From Castanea sativa (taxonomy: Eukaryota; Streptophyta; Magnoliopsida; Fagales; Fagaceae): a DNA stretch of 64,000 bases. Shown here piece by piece: positions 46,378-56,098 of the stretch (positions are counted from its first letter, which is position 1; every line of letters starts with the position of its first letter). The stretch lies in the NCBI RefSeq assembly GCF_040712315.1, contig NC_134024.1, positions 25,494,658 to 25,558,657 of the forward strand, written 5' to 3'. The notes under the pieces are model-generated. The model worked only from the letters and a program-made list of their open reading frames with translations, was not told the DNA's origin and did no database searches. A program made the position numbers and the translations under genes.

Positions 46378-48948
46378 ATGGGAAGATTCAAGTATCTAGT
46401 TGATATCGCCACTAGGATGGAAGGCTTTAGGGCCAAGTACCGTATTCCCAGCGACGTAGGGTTAAAATATTGCCCGGCAGAAGCCGTGGCCGGTTCTAGG
46501 AAAGAGGGAGAGGTTATCATCCCAATGATAGCCTTTATAGAAGGTGGGATGACCCTCCCAATGAGACCTGTAACTAGGGAGTACCTTCGCAACCACCGGT
46601 TGTGTCCCGATCGCGTCTCCCAAACGTTTTTAGAGTTTTGGGTAGTGTAGATGCTCTAAACGAGCAGATGGGTTTAAACCTCACCTGGCACGACGTCGTC
46701 TTTCTGTACGAGTCCCATAAACTTTCTAAGGTAGGTTATTACATTAAGTCTCGGTCCAGTACCGTTAGGCTGATCTCCTGTCTGCCCAAATCCAACAAAG
46801 GCATGAAGGACGACTACTTGATCGTGTCCGGAACCGGCACGACGGCCCCCATCGGCCCCCGCCAGCGGGGAGATCCGTGTGCGACACCTTAGGATTAACC
46901 TCCCCACCTCGCAACTTCCTTGACACTCACAAACATGCACACTGATATGTGTTTATATTTGTTTAACTTTGTCACTTGTTATGTGAATCTGACCATGTTG
47001 TTCACTTCTTTCTTTACAAATAAGCAGCACGTGCGTCCACGCTCGAGCCACCGCAGCCGTTGCCGATCTAAACCGAGTGCTTCGCTCCGAGGTGTTTGTC
47101 AAGCCGAGGACCTACAACTTAGAGCCGCCCATCCGATTTTAGGATACAATCCCATCTCCTCGACTTCCAAGAAATAGAAAACGCCATAATCGCGGTGACC
47201 GGAGGCAAAGAAAAATAAACGTAGCCCGGCCCAACTTTTTGGACGACCACGATCTCCCTGACGCCCCTGACACCGTTTTATACAACCAGGCCATAGCGGC
47301 AATTCCCCTCGCCGTGCATTCCCAGGCAACTATTGTTCCAGAGGAGCAGGTGTCTTCTTCTCATACAATAGACGAAGAGATAGATCAATTCCAATTCGAA
47401 GACACCGAACGACCTCGAGGGAATCAGTTCGTCGTGCTTTCAGACGAGGAGGAAGAAGCTACCGAGGCCTCCGGAATTGTAGGGTTTGTAGTTGCCCAAC
47501 CGGAAGACGAAGCCGAGGAAGACATGGATAGGATGCAAGATCTCTTAGTCAAAAGAGGTGCGAAGGTCGCCGAGAAGAAGACGGGTGGGTCCAAAGTTCT
47601 TCAAACTTTGCCACCTCCTCCTCCTCTTCCAGCTGAGCCAAAATTTCCCGCCGAGGATCCCAAAAAGAAGAGGAAGGGGGATACCGAAGGGACGATCAAT
47701 AAGGACCCCAAGAAACCACGACAACAACTCCCACCGGTTCAGCAGCAGAAGCTGGACAAAGGCAAGGGTAGGGCCCGCTCAGTTGAAAGTGGGGAAATCA
47801 AGGACGAGGCAGAAGTGCGCCGAGCACCGACCACCTGGTCCCCCGACCTAAGACTGGACGGCGCACCCATCTCCCCGCGCCAAGATAAGGGCGGTTCAAC
47901 AAGGCCATGCCCACCACTTGGCCGAAGTGTTGGAACGCCCTCTCCTGCTGCCCAAGGACATGGAGACCTTGGAAAAAATGAGCCAGCCACAACTATTCCT
48001 CTCACTAAAAAGAGACTTAGCGCTGGTAAGTTTTTCCCCTTTTTAGGAAGATTCCACTTTTAACAATATTTATAAGTTTTATTTTTTATTTTTTATTATT
48101 CCTGATTCCATCATACTTTGTTACAGGCCATTCAGGAGGTCTTTGTAGCCGAGAAGTTTATAGAAGAAACTCGGAAGAAGGCCAGAACTGAGCTTGAAAT
48201 CAGGCTGGAGACTGAGAAGTCCTCGGGGCACACCCTTTGCCGAGAATGAGAAGTTGACCTCGCAGGTGGCTGATCTAAAGAGGGAGAGGAATGGGGCCGA
48301 GGCGAATCCGAAGACCATGAAGACCTGCATAGAAGCGGCAGCCGCAAACTCCTTCGCGAAAGAGATAAAGAGCTCTCCCAAGCCCAAAGCGGAGTGCTCG
48401 GATCCGAAAAGGAACTTCGCGCTCGATGAAGGAAGAAGCCACCATTCCAACGCTCTTAGAGGCAATCAAGCGTACGAGCTACGAGGAAGGGGTAGCAACA
48501 ACCGAGGAGCAACCGACAGAGGCCTTCGCGGCTTTGTGCCGGGGAGTATTGTCGAAAGTCCGGGGGAAGCCCTAAACATAGCCGGAGTTCCTTCTATCTT
48601 CTGGATTCGAGGAAATCCGAGAATGTTTGGCTTCCTCGGGAGATACAAGAGATTGAAGAGGCTCCCGCCGCTACTCCTACCCCCGAGCCAACTCTCCCCG
48701 CTTCCGCCCGATGGTCCCACAAAGAAATTCTCGATCCTACGTAACCTTTAGGTTCCAACAAAGAGAAGGAAGGAGGAGGGGATGCAAAGAAGGACTCGAG
48801 CGTACAAAGGAACCCAACGTCCTTCCAACGAAGACAGCAGATAAAGGAAAGCAAGTCTTGACCCCTTTTGAGCTGGAGTTGAGAAAGACCGGGGGCACCA
48901 GTACCTCTCAGCAAGACCCCCTCCAAAAGCTTAGGACCCATCTTTAGG
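46378..48948 (+). pseudogene. Element B antisense multi-exon gene (frame-broken)
   Basis: The first exon starts at 46378 (MGRFKYLVDIATRMEGFRAK). It continues through YRIPSDVGLKYCPAEA and EVIIPMIAFIEGGMTLPM to, after a shift near 46620, RVLGSVDALNEQMGLNLTWH and STVRLISCLPKSNKGMKDDY. A likely acceptor (AATAAGCAG at 47020-47028) opens the second exon. That exon includes a 274-codon open stretch from 47239, rich in acidic (LSDEEEEATEASG), proline and Lys/Arg-rich segments that may direct nuclear import (DPKKKRKGD). It ends, in another frame, LFLSLKRDLAL at a GTAAG donor. An intron of 101 nt (48026-48126) follows. The last exon is a charged coiled-coil-like region (AIQEVFVAEKFIEETRKKAR ..., ADLKRERNGAEA). 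Element A has the same exon layout. Function unknown; it may be a regulatory or chromatin-related protein, which is speculation. Confidence 0.78.
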
Positions 48949-49249
48949 ACTTCTCTTTTTCCATATTTGAATTATATGTAATGTATATTTGAATGATTAA
49001 TGAAGAACAGTTTCATTTGCTTTTCACTTGGGTTGTATCTGTTTTTACTTTATTCTTTTTGTACTTATTACCGAAGTTTCCCATTAATACATAGCAAAAG
49101 TTTCTCAGAGTAAACAAATCTAACTCCAAGGACTGCACAATCATAACTTCCACATAATCATGCGCATATTATTAAAGATTTAACAAAAGGTGGCATGGTT
49201 GATACATTTGAACAATGCCTCGATTAAAAAGAGGAGAAGACCTCATATA
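48949..49249. other. Element B internal non-coding stretch
   Basis: AT-rich sequence follows the end of the antisense gene; AATGATTAATGAAGAACAG could serve its 3' end formation. Nothing else was identified. Confidence 0.45.
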
Positions 49250-49279
49250 ACGATGAAACCCTTGTAATGCATAGCATCG

Positions 49280-49945
49280 TTTCTAGTAGGATGTAAGGTC
49301 CGAGGACCATTCCTTACACAAATTTGCTTAACACTTAGAAATATAAAACTTAAGAGCCGAGTTAATAAACAACAACGCATTAACACCCAGACATAATATG
49401 GAGTTAACTTTGATCAAAATCGTGGTCCGAAGATAAGACTTAACCAATTTTTCGTTTGATTCTTAAAAATTACAACTTCAAATGTAAAATTTCCCAAAGT
49501 AGGAGGTCCGAGAACCCGGCATAACTAAGGTTCTGTTTAACAAATGACCAGACATCAATTTCCACAAGGTTTGTGGTCCGAGGACTGCACTTAACCAAGT
49601 TTCTGTTTGATTCTTAAAAATGATAACTTCAAATGTTAATTTTCCCAAAGCAGGAGGTCCGAAGACCCGGCATAACTAAGGTTCTGTTTAACAAATGACC
49701 AGACATCAATTTTCACAAGGTTTGTGGTCCGAGGACTGCACTTAACCAAGTTCTGTTTGATTCTTAAAAATGATAACTTCAAATGTTAATTTTCCCAAAG
49801 GTGAGGTCCGAAGACCCGACATAACTAAGGTTCTCGTTTAACAAATGACCGTACATCAATTTCCACAAGGTTTCGTGGTCCGAGGATCGCACTTAACCAA
49901 GTTTCGTTTGATTCTTTAGAATAACAACTGCGAGCATCGTAGCTA
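49280..49945 (-). repeat. Element B tandem repeats, ~75-80-bp units
   Basis: On the + strand GGTCCGA(A/G)GA recurs at about 49292, 49424, 49505, 49576, 49655, 49726, 49803 and 49876. From 49505 the units alternate between a GACCCGGCATAACTAAGG form and a GGACTGCACTTAACCAAG form, giving a ~150-bp higher-order unit. It has the same place and theme (CTCGGACC on the element strand) as the element A array. Confidence 0.88.
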
Positions 49946-50125
49946 CTCATAACTTTGAAATATTAACTCGACAAAAGCACATTTCATTAATAATAATACC
50001 TTCTAAGATTATTTACATTCCATGGACGTGGTACAATTCGTTCGTCTAGGTCGCCTTAGCCTATACGACCCTATGCCTCGCTATTGAAACAATGCGATAG
50101 GGGCCTTCCTTAGCTAGGTCCCGCC

Positions 50126-52156
50126 CTACCCTGCCGGGTTCTTAGAAGTGCCTACAACTTTCCTTAATACAAGATCACCAAGCGCAAGTGGCCTTAGCTT
50201 CACGTGGGCATCATATCCTCGTTTTAGCTTCTGCTGATAATAAGCCATTTGGACCATAGCTACCTCACGCCGTTCTTCAAGTAAATCAAGATCTTTCTCT
50301 AGAAGTCCCTTGTTATTCTCTGGGCTAAAAGAACTTGTCTTTAGAGTAGGAAAACCAGATTCCAGTGGTATCACCGCCTCGGCTCCATAAGTCATAGAGA
50401 ATGGCGTTTCTCCAGTGGACCTGCGCGGTGTGGTCCGATACGTCCACAAGACATGAGGGAGCTCTTCTACCCATTTGCCTTTCGCATCGTCTAACCTCTT
50501 CTTGAGCCCGTTGACTATGACCTTGTTAACGGCCTCGGCTTGCCCATTTCCTCGAGGGTAAGCTGGGGTAGAGTATCTATTTGTGATACCCATGTCACCA
50601 CAATATTGCCTAAAGGCGTTGCTGTCAAATTGAACGCCATTGTCTGAGATAAGTGTATGCGGTATACCGAATCTAGTGACGATATTTTTCCATATAAATT
50701 TCTTGGAATCAACATCTCGGATATTGGCTAAGGGCTCAGCTTCAACCCATTTAGTGAAGTAGTCTGTCCCTACTAGCAGCCATCTTTTGTTTCCAGCAGC
50801 TCTCGAAAATGGCCCTACAATGTCCAAGCCCCATTGCGCGAAAGGCCAAGGGCTGGAGAGAGGGTTGAGAACCCCTCCAGGTTGGTGAATGTTAGGGGCG
50901 AACCTCTGACATTGATCACATTTTCTGGCATAGTCCTGAGCCTCCCTCTGCATATTGGGCCACCAATAACCCTGAGTCAGGGCTCTATGGGCTAAGGACC
51001 TTCCCCCTGTGTGGCTTCCACAAATTCCCTCATGCAATTCCTCCAGTAATGCTTTTGTTGATTCAGGGTGTACACACAACAAGTACGGTCCTGAAAAGGA
51101 TCGTTTGTAGAGCTTCTGATCCTCGGACAACCAGAAACGCGGCGCCTTTCGTATCTTTTCTGCTTCAGCCCTGTCCTCGGGAAGGATGTCATTCTTAAGA
51201 AAAAATACGATCGAATCCATCCAGCTAGGACCAGGCCTTATTAGATGGATGCGAGGCGCGTTAGTAGTTACAAGAGAAGGTGCTACCAAATCCTCAACGA
51301 GAATAACCCTTGGTAAACCTTGAGCCGAGGATGTTGCCAACGTAGCCAAAGAATCTGCATGAGTGTTTCCACTCCTAGAGACGTGAGCTAAGGCAAAGGA
51401 GTCGAATTCAGCCTGCTGACGTTTGACCTGGGCCAAATATTCCTGCATTCTGGGGTCTCTAGCCTCCATGGTCCCTATGACCTGGCCGACCACTAACTGA
51501 GAGTCCGAGAACACATGGATTTCCTTGCCACCCATCTTATGTACCATTTGCATGCCTACCAAGACTGCTTCATACTCGGCCTCATTATTAGTAGCCGAGA
51601 AGGTCAATCTCAAAGATTTTTCGAAGACAATTCCTTCAGGGGACATTAGAACAAGTCCAACACCTGACCCTTTCTGATTAGCGACCCCATCCACATACGC
51701 TCTCCAAGCCGAGGGCAATACGGCCGTGATCAGACCAACTGATTTTTCACCCATGTGTGCTTCTTTTGAAGTTTCTTCTAACAATGGTTCGGTAAACTCC
51801 GCCACCAAATCAGCGAGGACCTGACCCTTCACCGAGGTGCGAGGCTTGTATTTAACATCAAAGGCTCCCAAAATGGTTCCCCATTTTGCCACCCCGCGAA
51901 TAATCAAGATCGCGCAACACAGCGCCGAGAGGCAACTGGGTCGAACAACCACCGTACGAGATTGGAAATAACGAGGAAGTTTGCGCGTGGCGTGACCACA
52001 CGAAGCGCTTTTTCCAAGGGCGTATAGCGCAGCTTCCTCATTCAAGGACTTACTAACGTAGTAGATCGGTCTTTGCACTCCGCTTTCATTCCTTATAAGG
52101 ACTAAGCTCACCGCGTGGACAGCCACGACTGCATAAGCGAACAAAACCTCGTCCAC
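50126..52156 (-). CDS. Element B Pol: RNase H, archaeal-type RNase H, integrase
   Basis: One open stretch of 676 codons; the first codon used here lies inside the polyprotein, so it is not a real start. Residues 1-125 are the end of the RT-linked RNase H (YVSKSLNEE; ILGAFDVKYKPRTSVKGQVL). Residues 150-275 are a second, archaeal-type RNase H with D156 (YVDG), E192/E194 (NNEAEYEA), D218 (FSDSQ) and D268 (HADSL). Integrase follows: H375 and H382 with C413 and C416 as zinc site, then D445 (GLDIVG), D505 (ISDNG) and E541 (QAEAVN), 35 residues apart, the D,D35E triad. The C-terminus ends early (TSKNPAG then stop), where element A continues with WGKLGLNWEGPYRI, so the last integrase segment is frameshifted. 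Catalytic residues look intact. Confidence 0.93.
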   Translation of the reverse strand: MDEVLFAYAVVAVHAVSLVLIRNESGVQRPIYYVSKSLNEEAALYALGKSASCGHATRKLPRYFQSRTVVVRPSCLSALCCAILIIRGVAKWGTILGAFDVKYKPRTSVKGQVLADLVAEFTEPLLEETSKEAHMGEKSVGLITAVLPSAWRAYVDGVANQKGSGVGLVLMSPEGIVFEKSLRLTFSATNNEAEYEAVLVGMQMVHKMGGKEIHVFSDSQLVVGQVIGTMEARDPRMQEYLAQVKRQQAEFDSFALAHVSRSGNTHADSLATLATSSAQGLPRVILVEDLVAPSLVTTNAPRIHLIRPGPSWMDSIVFFLKNDILPEDRAEAEKIRKAPRFWLSEDQKLYKRSFSGPYLLCVHPESTKALLEELHEGICGSHTGGRSLAHRALTQGYWWPNMQREAQDYARKCDQCQRFAPNIHQPGGVLNPLSSPWPFAQWGLDIVGPFSRAAGNKRWLLVGTDYFTKWVEAEPLANIRDVDSKKFIWKNIVTRFGIPHTLISDNGVQFDSNAFRQYCGDMGITNRYSTPAYPRGNGQAEAVNKVIVNGLKKRLDDAKGKWVEELPHVLWTYRTTPRRSTGETPFSMTYGAEAVIPLESGFPTLKTSSFSPENNKGLLEKDLDLLEERREVAMVQMAYYQQKLKRGYDAHVKLRPLALGDLVLRKVVGTSKNPAG

Positions 52157-52299
52157 TTCGGGCGAGACAAAATGGGTGGCCGAGAAAGATATTGCTTAAG
52201 CCGTTGGAAAGCTAACTCGCGTCCTCGGTCCATTGAAACCCTTTCCACTTGTTCAACAACCGAAAGAAAGGACGGCACCGGTCAGCCGACCGAGAGATA

Positions 52300-53230
52300 A
52301 ATCTATTCAACGCAAAGAATCATTCCAAATAATTTCGAATCTCTTTTGGGTTCCTAGGCGGCCGCAAGTTCCGAATAGCCTTAACCTCGCACCGGGTTTA
52401 CCTCTATGCGCCCTACGAGTAATCATATATCCCAAAACTTTCCACCCCACGCCAAAAGAACACTTGGAGGCGTTAAGGCGCAACTTATACTTCCTTAGCA
52501 TCCGGAAGGTGTCGGCCGCATCCGTCATGTGTGAAGGTACCGTCTTACTCTTTACCACCATATCATCCACGTATACTTCTATGGTTTTCCCCGCTGTCGT
52601 TCAAACATTCGGGTCATCATTCTTTGGTAAGTAGCCCCGCATTTTTTAATCCAAATGGCATGACCTTATAATGATAGTTCCCGCTGGAGTAACGAAAGCA
52701 GTTTTCCCCGATCTTCTAACGCCAAGGAATTTGGTGGTAACCTTGAAAGGCGTCCAAGAAACTCATCCGAGGATGTCCGACAGTAGTATCTACCGCGCTG
52801 ATCAATCCGTGGCATCGGGAACGAATCTTTAGGACAGCCTTGTTTAGATCAAGAAAAGTCCACACATACTCTCCACTTGCCGTTCTTCTTTTTAACAACA
52901 ACAAGTGCGAGCCAACCATTCGGTAAAAAACTTCTTTAATAGCCCCCGCCCTTTTCGAGTTTAAGAACTTCTTCATTCACAAATTTCGAATGTTCTCGGA
53001 AGATCGCCGAGGTGGCCGCCTCCTCGAAACAATGGCAGGATTCACGTTTAAACGATGACAAATGAAGTTTCGGGTCTACGCCCTCGGAGCCTCATAGGGG
53101 TCCCACGCAAAGACATCTATATTATCCTTCGTAAATTTCAATAACTCCATCTTCTCTTGGTGTGGCAAACGTATGCCAACTTGGAAGAACCTCTCTCGGA
53201 TCATCTCGCTATTACAAACTTCTAACTCCT
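52300..53230 (-). pseudogene. Element B reverse transcriptase, frame-broken
   Basis: Recognisable blocks in order on the minus strand are KKFLNSKRAGAIKEVFY, then WTFLDLNKAVLKIRSRCHGL, then RMSFLDAFQGYHQI (52976-52716). YVDDMVVKSKTVPSHMTDAA and FRMLRKYKLRLNASKCSFGV follow (52580-52307). The catalytic YVDD is preserved, unlike element A. The blocks fall in different frames because of many one- or two-base changes, most of which create CG; these may not be biological. Confidence 0.85.
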
Positions 53231-53419
53231 CACAAACAAACCCTCATCTCTCGTCATCGCTCCGGTGCCTCTCGGAGCCGTTAATTGCGCGACTCCCGGA
53301 CGGGCAAAGTCGATGACTCAATTTCGACCGACGAAGCACCGCAGCTCGATATGCATTGTCCGGCCACTACCCGGCCGCCGAGGATTTCCTCAACATGATC
53401 CCCCGAGGGGAATTTAACT

Positions 53420-53760
53420 TTAACGTGCAAGGTAGAGGAGACAGCTCCAAAGCGTGGCAGCCATGGCCTCGGCGAGGATGGCCGTATATGGAGAGTACGC
53501 GTCAACCACAATGAAATCCACCTCGACCGTTTCAAAGGCCGGATTGAACGGGTAAACGGACCGTCCCTTCGCACAACGGCTCTCCCTTCGAAGCTTATGT
53601 TGGGAGTCGTAAGGAGTTAGATCTTCCAACTCCAACCTTAGCTCCTTAAATAGATCGGGGTACATGATATCCCGCACCGCCGCCCGATCTATCATCACCC
53701 TCCTCACATCATAGTTCCCTATCCCGAGGGTAACCACAAGAGCATCGTCACGGGGGCCGG
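53420..53760 (-). pseudogene. Element B aspartic protease domain, altered active site
   Basis: VTLGIGNYDVRRVMID leads to the active-site position, which reads DRAAVRDIMYPDLF instead of the D-x-G-S-A form seen in element A. EVDFIVVDAYSPYTAI follows. The active-site glycine and serine are lost in this reading, in a CG-dense part of the sequence, so it could be an error. Confidence 0.8.
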
Positions 53761-53828
53761 ATAGTCCCTATTTTATCCTCCTCGAGAAACCCAAGACGGG
53801 TAAAGTGCCCTTCAATCTCTTCGGCTCG

Positions 53829-55297
53829 CTACCCACATCCTCGGCCTCGAGGATGGGAAACCGCCAACACCCCAGCGGACTCCGAGCCGGTCCTACTGTG
53901 TGCAGCGAAGATAACGTTAATTGTTCCCAATGCGGGCCGAGATGAATTGTTCCTCTGGTTATTTGAACCAACTTGACTGACTTGCCCAGTGGGCTGACAC
54001 AAGTGTTGCTTCAACTTTCCCTCACTAACGAGCTGCTCTAGATGGTTCCACAGGGTCCGACAGTTCTCGGTAGTGTGGCCTACATCCTGATGGTACTGGC
54101 AAAAGAGATTTTGGTTTCTTTTCGCAGGGTCCCCTGCCATCTTGCCCGGCCATCTGAAGAAAGGCTCTTTACGAACTTTCTCTAGTAACTGATGCACTGG
54201 TTCTTGGAACACAGTATTTATAGCCTGAGGTGCTGCCGAGCCGGATTGCCCGAAGTAATCCCTCCTCGGCTTGTTGTTGTGGTATCTGTCCGACCTGAAA
54301 TCCCTTCTCTCCTGCGGGATAACCTTTTCCTTTCCCTTCCCTTGCTGCTGGTCTTCTTCTACCCTCTTGTACTCATCAATACGATCCATAAGGCGGCGTA
54401 CGCTGCGGACGGGCTTTTTCGTCAAAGACTTTCTTAGGTCGTGGCCGCAGGGAAGACCTACCTTAAAGGTATTAAGCGCTACCTCATCAAAGTCACCATC
54501 TATCTCGTTAAACATCTCCCAAGACGGCTCGGAGTATGCTTTCGTGTCTCCCCTTCCTTCATGGCCATGGATAGCGCCGAGTCCAATGGCCGAGGGACTC
54601 TGCCACACGTAATGAACCGCGAAGCGAATGCCCTAGTTAACTCCCCAAACGAGCCTACGTACCCCGATTTCGAGACCGTTTAAACCATCTTATAGCCACA
54701 GTCCTAAGCTGGAGGGGAAAACTTTACACATCAGAGTCTCATTGTGAGAGTGCACTGCCATCCTCTGGTTGAAGTGACTCACGTGCTCCACCGGATCAGT
54801 CCGGCCATTATAGATGGTAAAGGTGGGCTGGGTGAACCTCTTGGGAAGTCTTCCCCTCTCAATCTTCCGTGAAAACGGAGATTTAGAGAGTTGGTGCAAC
54901 GCCCTACTCATAGTATCGTTGCCTAAGCCCCTAGAACGAAGCTTCTTATGTCTGCGGGTTGGCTGGTCGCCCTCCTCACCGGAGGACGTTACACTGGTGG
55001 GGGGGCGCGACCTTGAGCTGTAGCCAACTCCCCTATCCTTCTCCGAGGAAGAACTAGACGAGGACGGTGAAAACTTACGTTTAGCACGACGTAACTTCCT
55101 TTTCAAACGATTGATTTCCTTCTGCATGGATTTAGATCCCTCCTCGTGGGTGGTGCTACCCCCGCCATGAGTATGGCTAGCGCCTGGGTATTCTGTATGG
55201 ACACTCCCTTCACGATCCCTTCGACGTTCAAGACGTTCGAAATGATCCTCCGGCTAGATCCCCGTGACTCCGCATGGTGAGAGCCTAGGCTCGCCAT
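53829..55297 (-). pseudogene. Element B gag
   Basis: Three overlapping open stretches (55297-55103, 55127-54690, 54608-53829) on the minus strand together cover gag. The N-terminal part is basic and Ser-rich (MQKEINRLKRKLRRAKRKFS). The capsid-like part has QPTFTIYNGRTDPVEHVSHF, ETLMCKVFPSSLG, EMFNEIDGDFDEVALNTFKV and SLTKKPVRSVRRLMDRIDEY. A zinc-knuckle-like end, FCQYHQDVGHTTENC, sits near 54090. Frame changes occur near 55110 and 54690-54600. Gag packages the RNA. Confidence 0.88.
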
Positions 55298-55324
55298 AAT
55301 ATCCCTACCTCTTCTAGACTAGAT

Positions 55325-55343
55325 TCCCACGTACGGCGCCAAT
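55325..55343 (-). promoter_or_regulatory. Element B primer-binding site
   Basis: The minus strand reads ATTGGCGCCGTACGTGGGA directly after the 5' LTR, matching the TGGCGCC motif of element A. Confidence 0.82.
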
Positions 55344-56093
55344 TGTAAGCGCACAATTGCACCCGGCCCCAAGAATGGCAAGCATGGGCTCAGCTCCAAT
55401 GAGCCTTAAACAATATGAATTTGCAGAGTGTGGGCTTGAAACCTAGGTTAGAAGTGCAGCGAGGGTTAAACGACAAACTAAAGATTGCAAATGCTTGGAA
55501 ACAACAAGGAATATAGTAAATCGCCTTCCTGACGTAAGCCGAGAGTTGTTCTTATATTATCTCTCTCTCTTTGTTTCTTTTCTTTTTTAGGTTACAAAAA
55601 GTCCGTCCCCCTTTCCCGTCTTAGATTGCCCTTTAAATACTACTCTTTTCGAATACTTTGTACACGTGCCGCCCCACCTCCCCCTTGGGCTAGATATTTC
55701 TTTTCTCGTTGTCTTTGAATAGTAACCAAGTTTCCCTTCCAATCGTTCGGTGTCACTTCCCCATTAATGCGGCCGTGCGAGAGGCAGGATCTTTAATGTG
55801 GAGGTAGCAGCCTTAATTTTTGATATTTCTCCTACATCAGTGCTTCTAGGACATTCAAGGGTTCACCCCCTTTAACCATTGGTTTTGATCGTGTCCTTCC
55901 CTAACCTTTACCATGAAGTCCCGGGTTCTCCGGTGTCAGTCCGAAGGGAAAAATCACCCTCGGCTGGATCCTCGGACCCTCGGCGTATGGGCCGACCCGT
56001 AGTACTAACAAGTCCTAAACCCAAGAGCAGGTCGGCCTTCTTAAGCATGACCCAACGGCCCATATTCCCATCAAGGTCTTTTTACTCCCCACA
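55344..56093 (-). repeat. Element B 5' LTR
   Basis: A 750-bp copy of the LTR. Most of it is identical to the 3' LTR. Differences cluster in short spots such as 55455-55465, 55525-55535, 55649-55669, 55741-55752 and 55773-55786, where this copy has CG-containing words. Confidence 0.95.
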
Positions 56094-56098
56094 GGAGT

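Larger units (their letters stand above)
45117..56093 (-). mobile_element. Element B: full-length Ty3/gypsy (Tat-type) retrotransposon
   Basis: LTRs at 45117-45869 (3') and 55344-56093 (5') are flanked by identical GGAGT (45112-45116, 56094-56098). On the minus strand the order is PBS, gag, protease, RT, RNase H, archaeal-type RNase H, integrase, tandem repeats, a region holding an antisense (+ strand) gene, then PPT. The LTRs are very similar apart from clusters of CG-creating differences, so the insertion is younger than element A. It lies between the two F-box/PP2 duplicates. The coding part is open for 676 codons at the 3' end, but interrupted in gag, protease and RT, where the same CG-type differences are dense. 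Confidence 0.96.

Noticed and set aside
48594..48941. Minus-strand frames over the coiled-coil exon of element B
   Set aside because: They have no homologue in element A and arise opposite the antisense gene.
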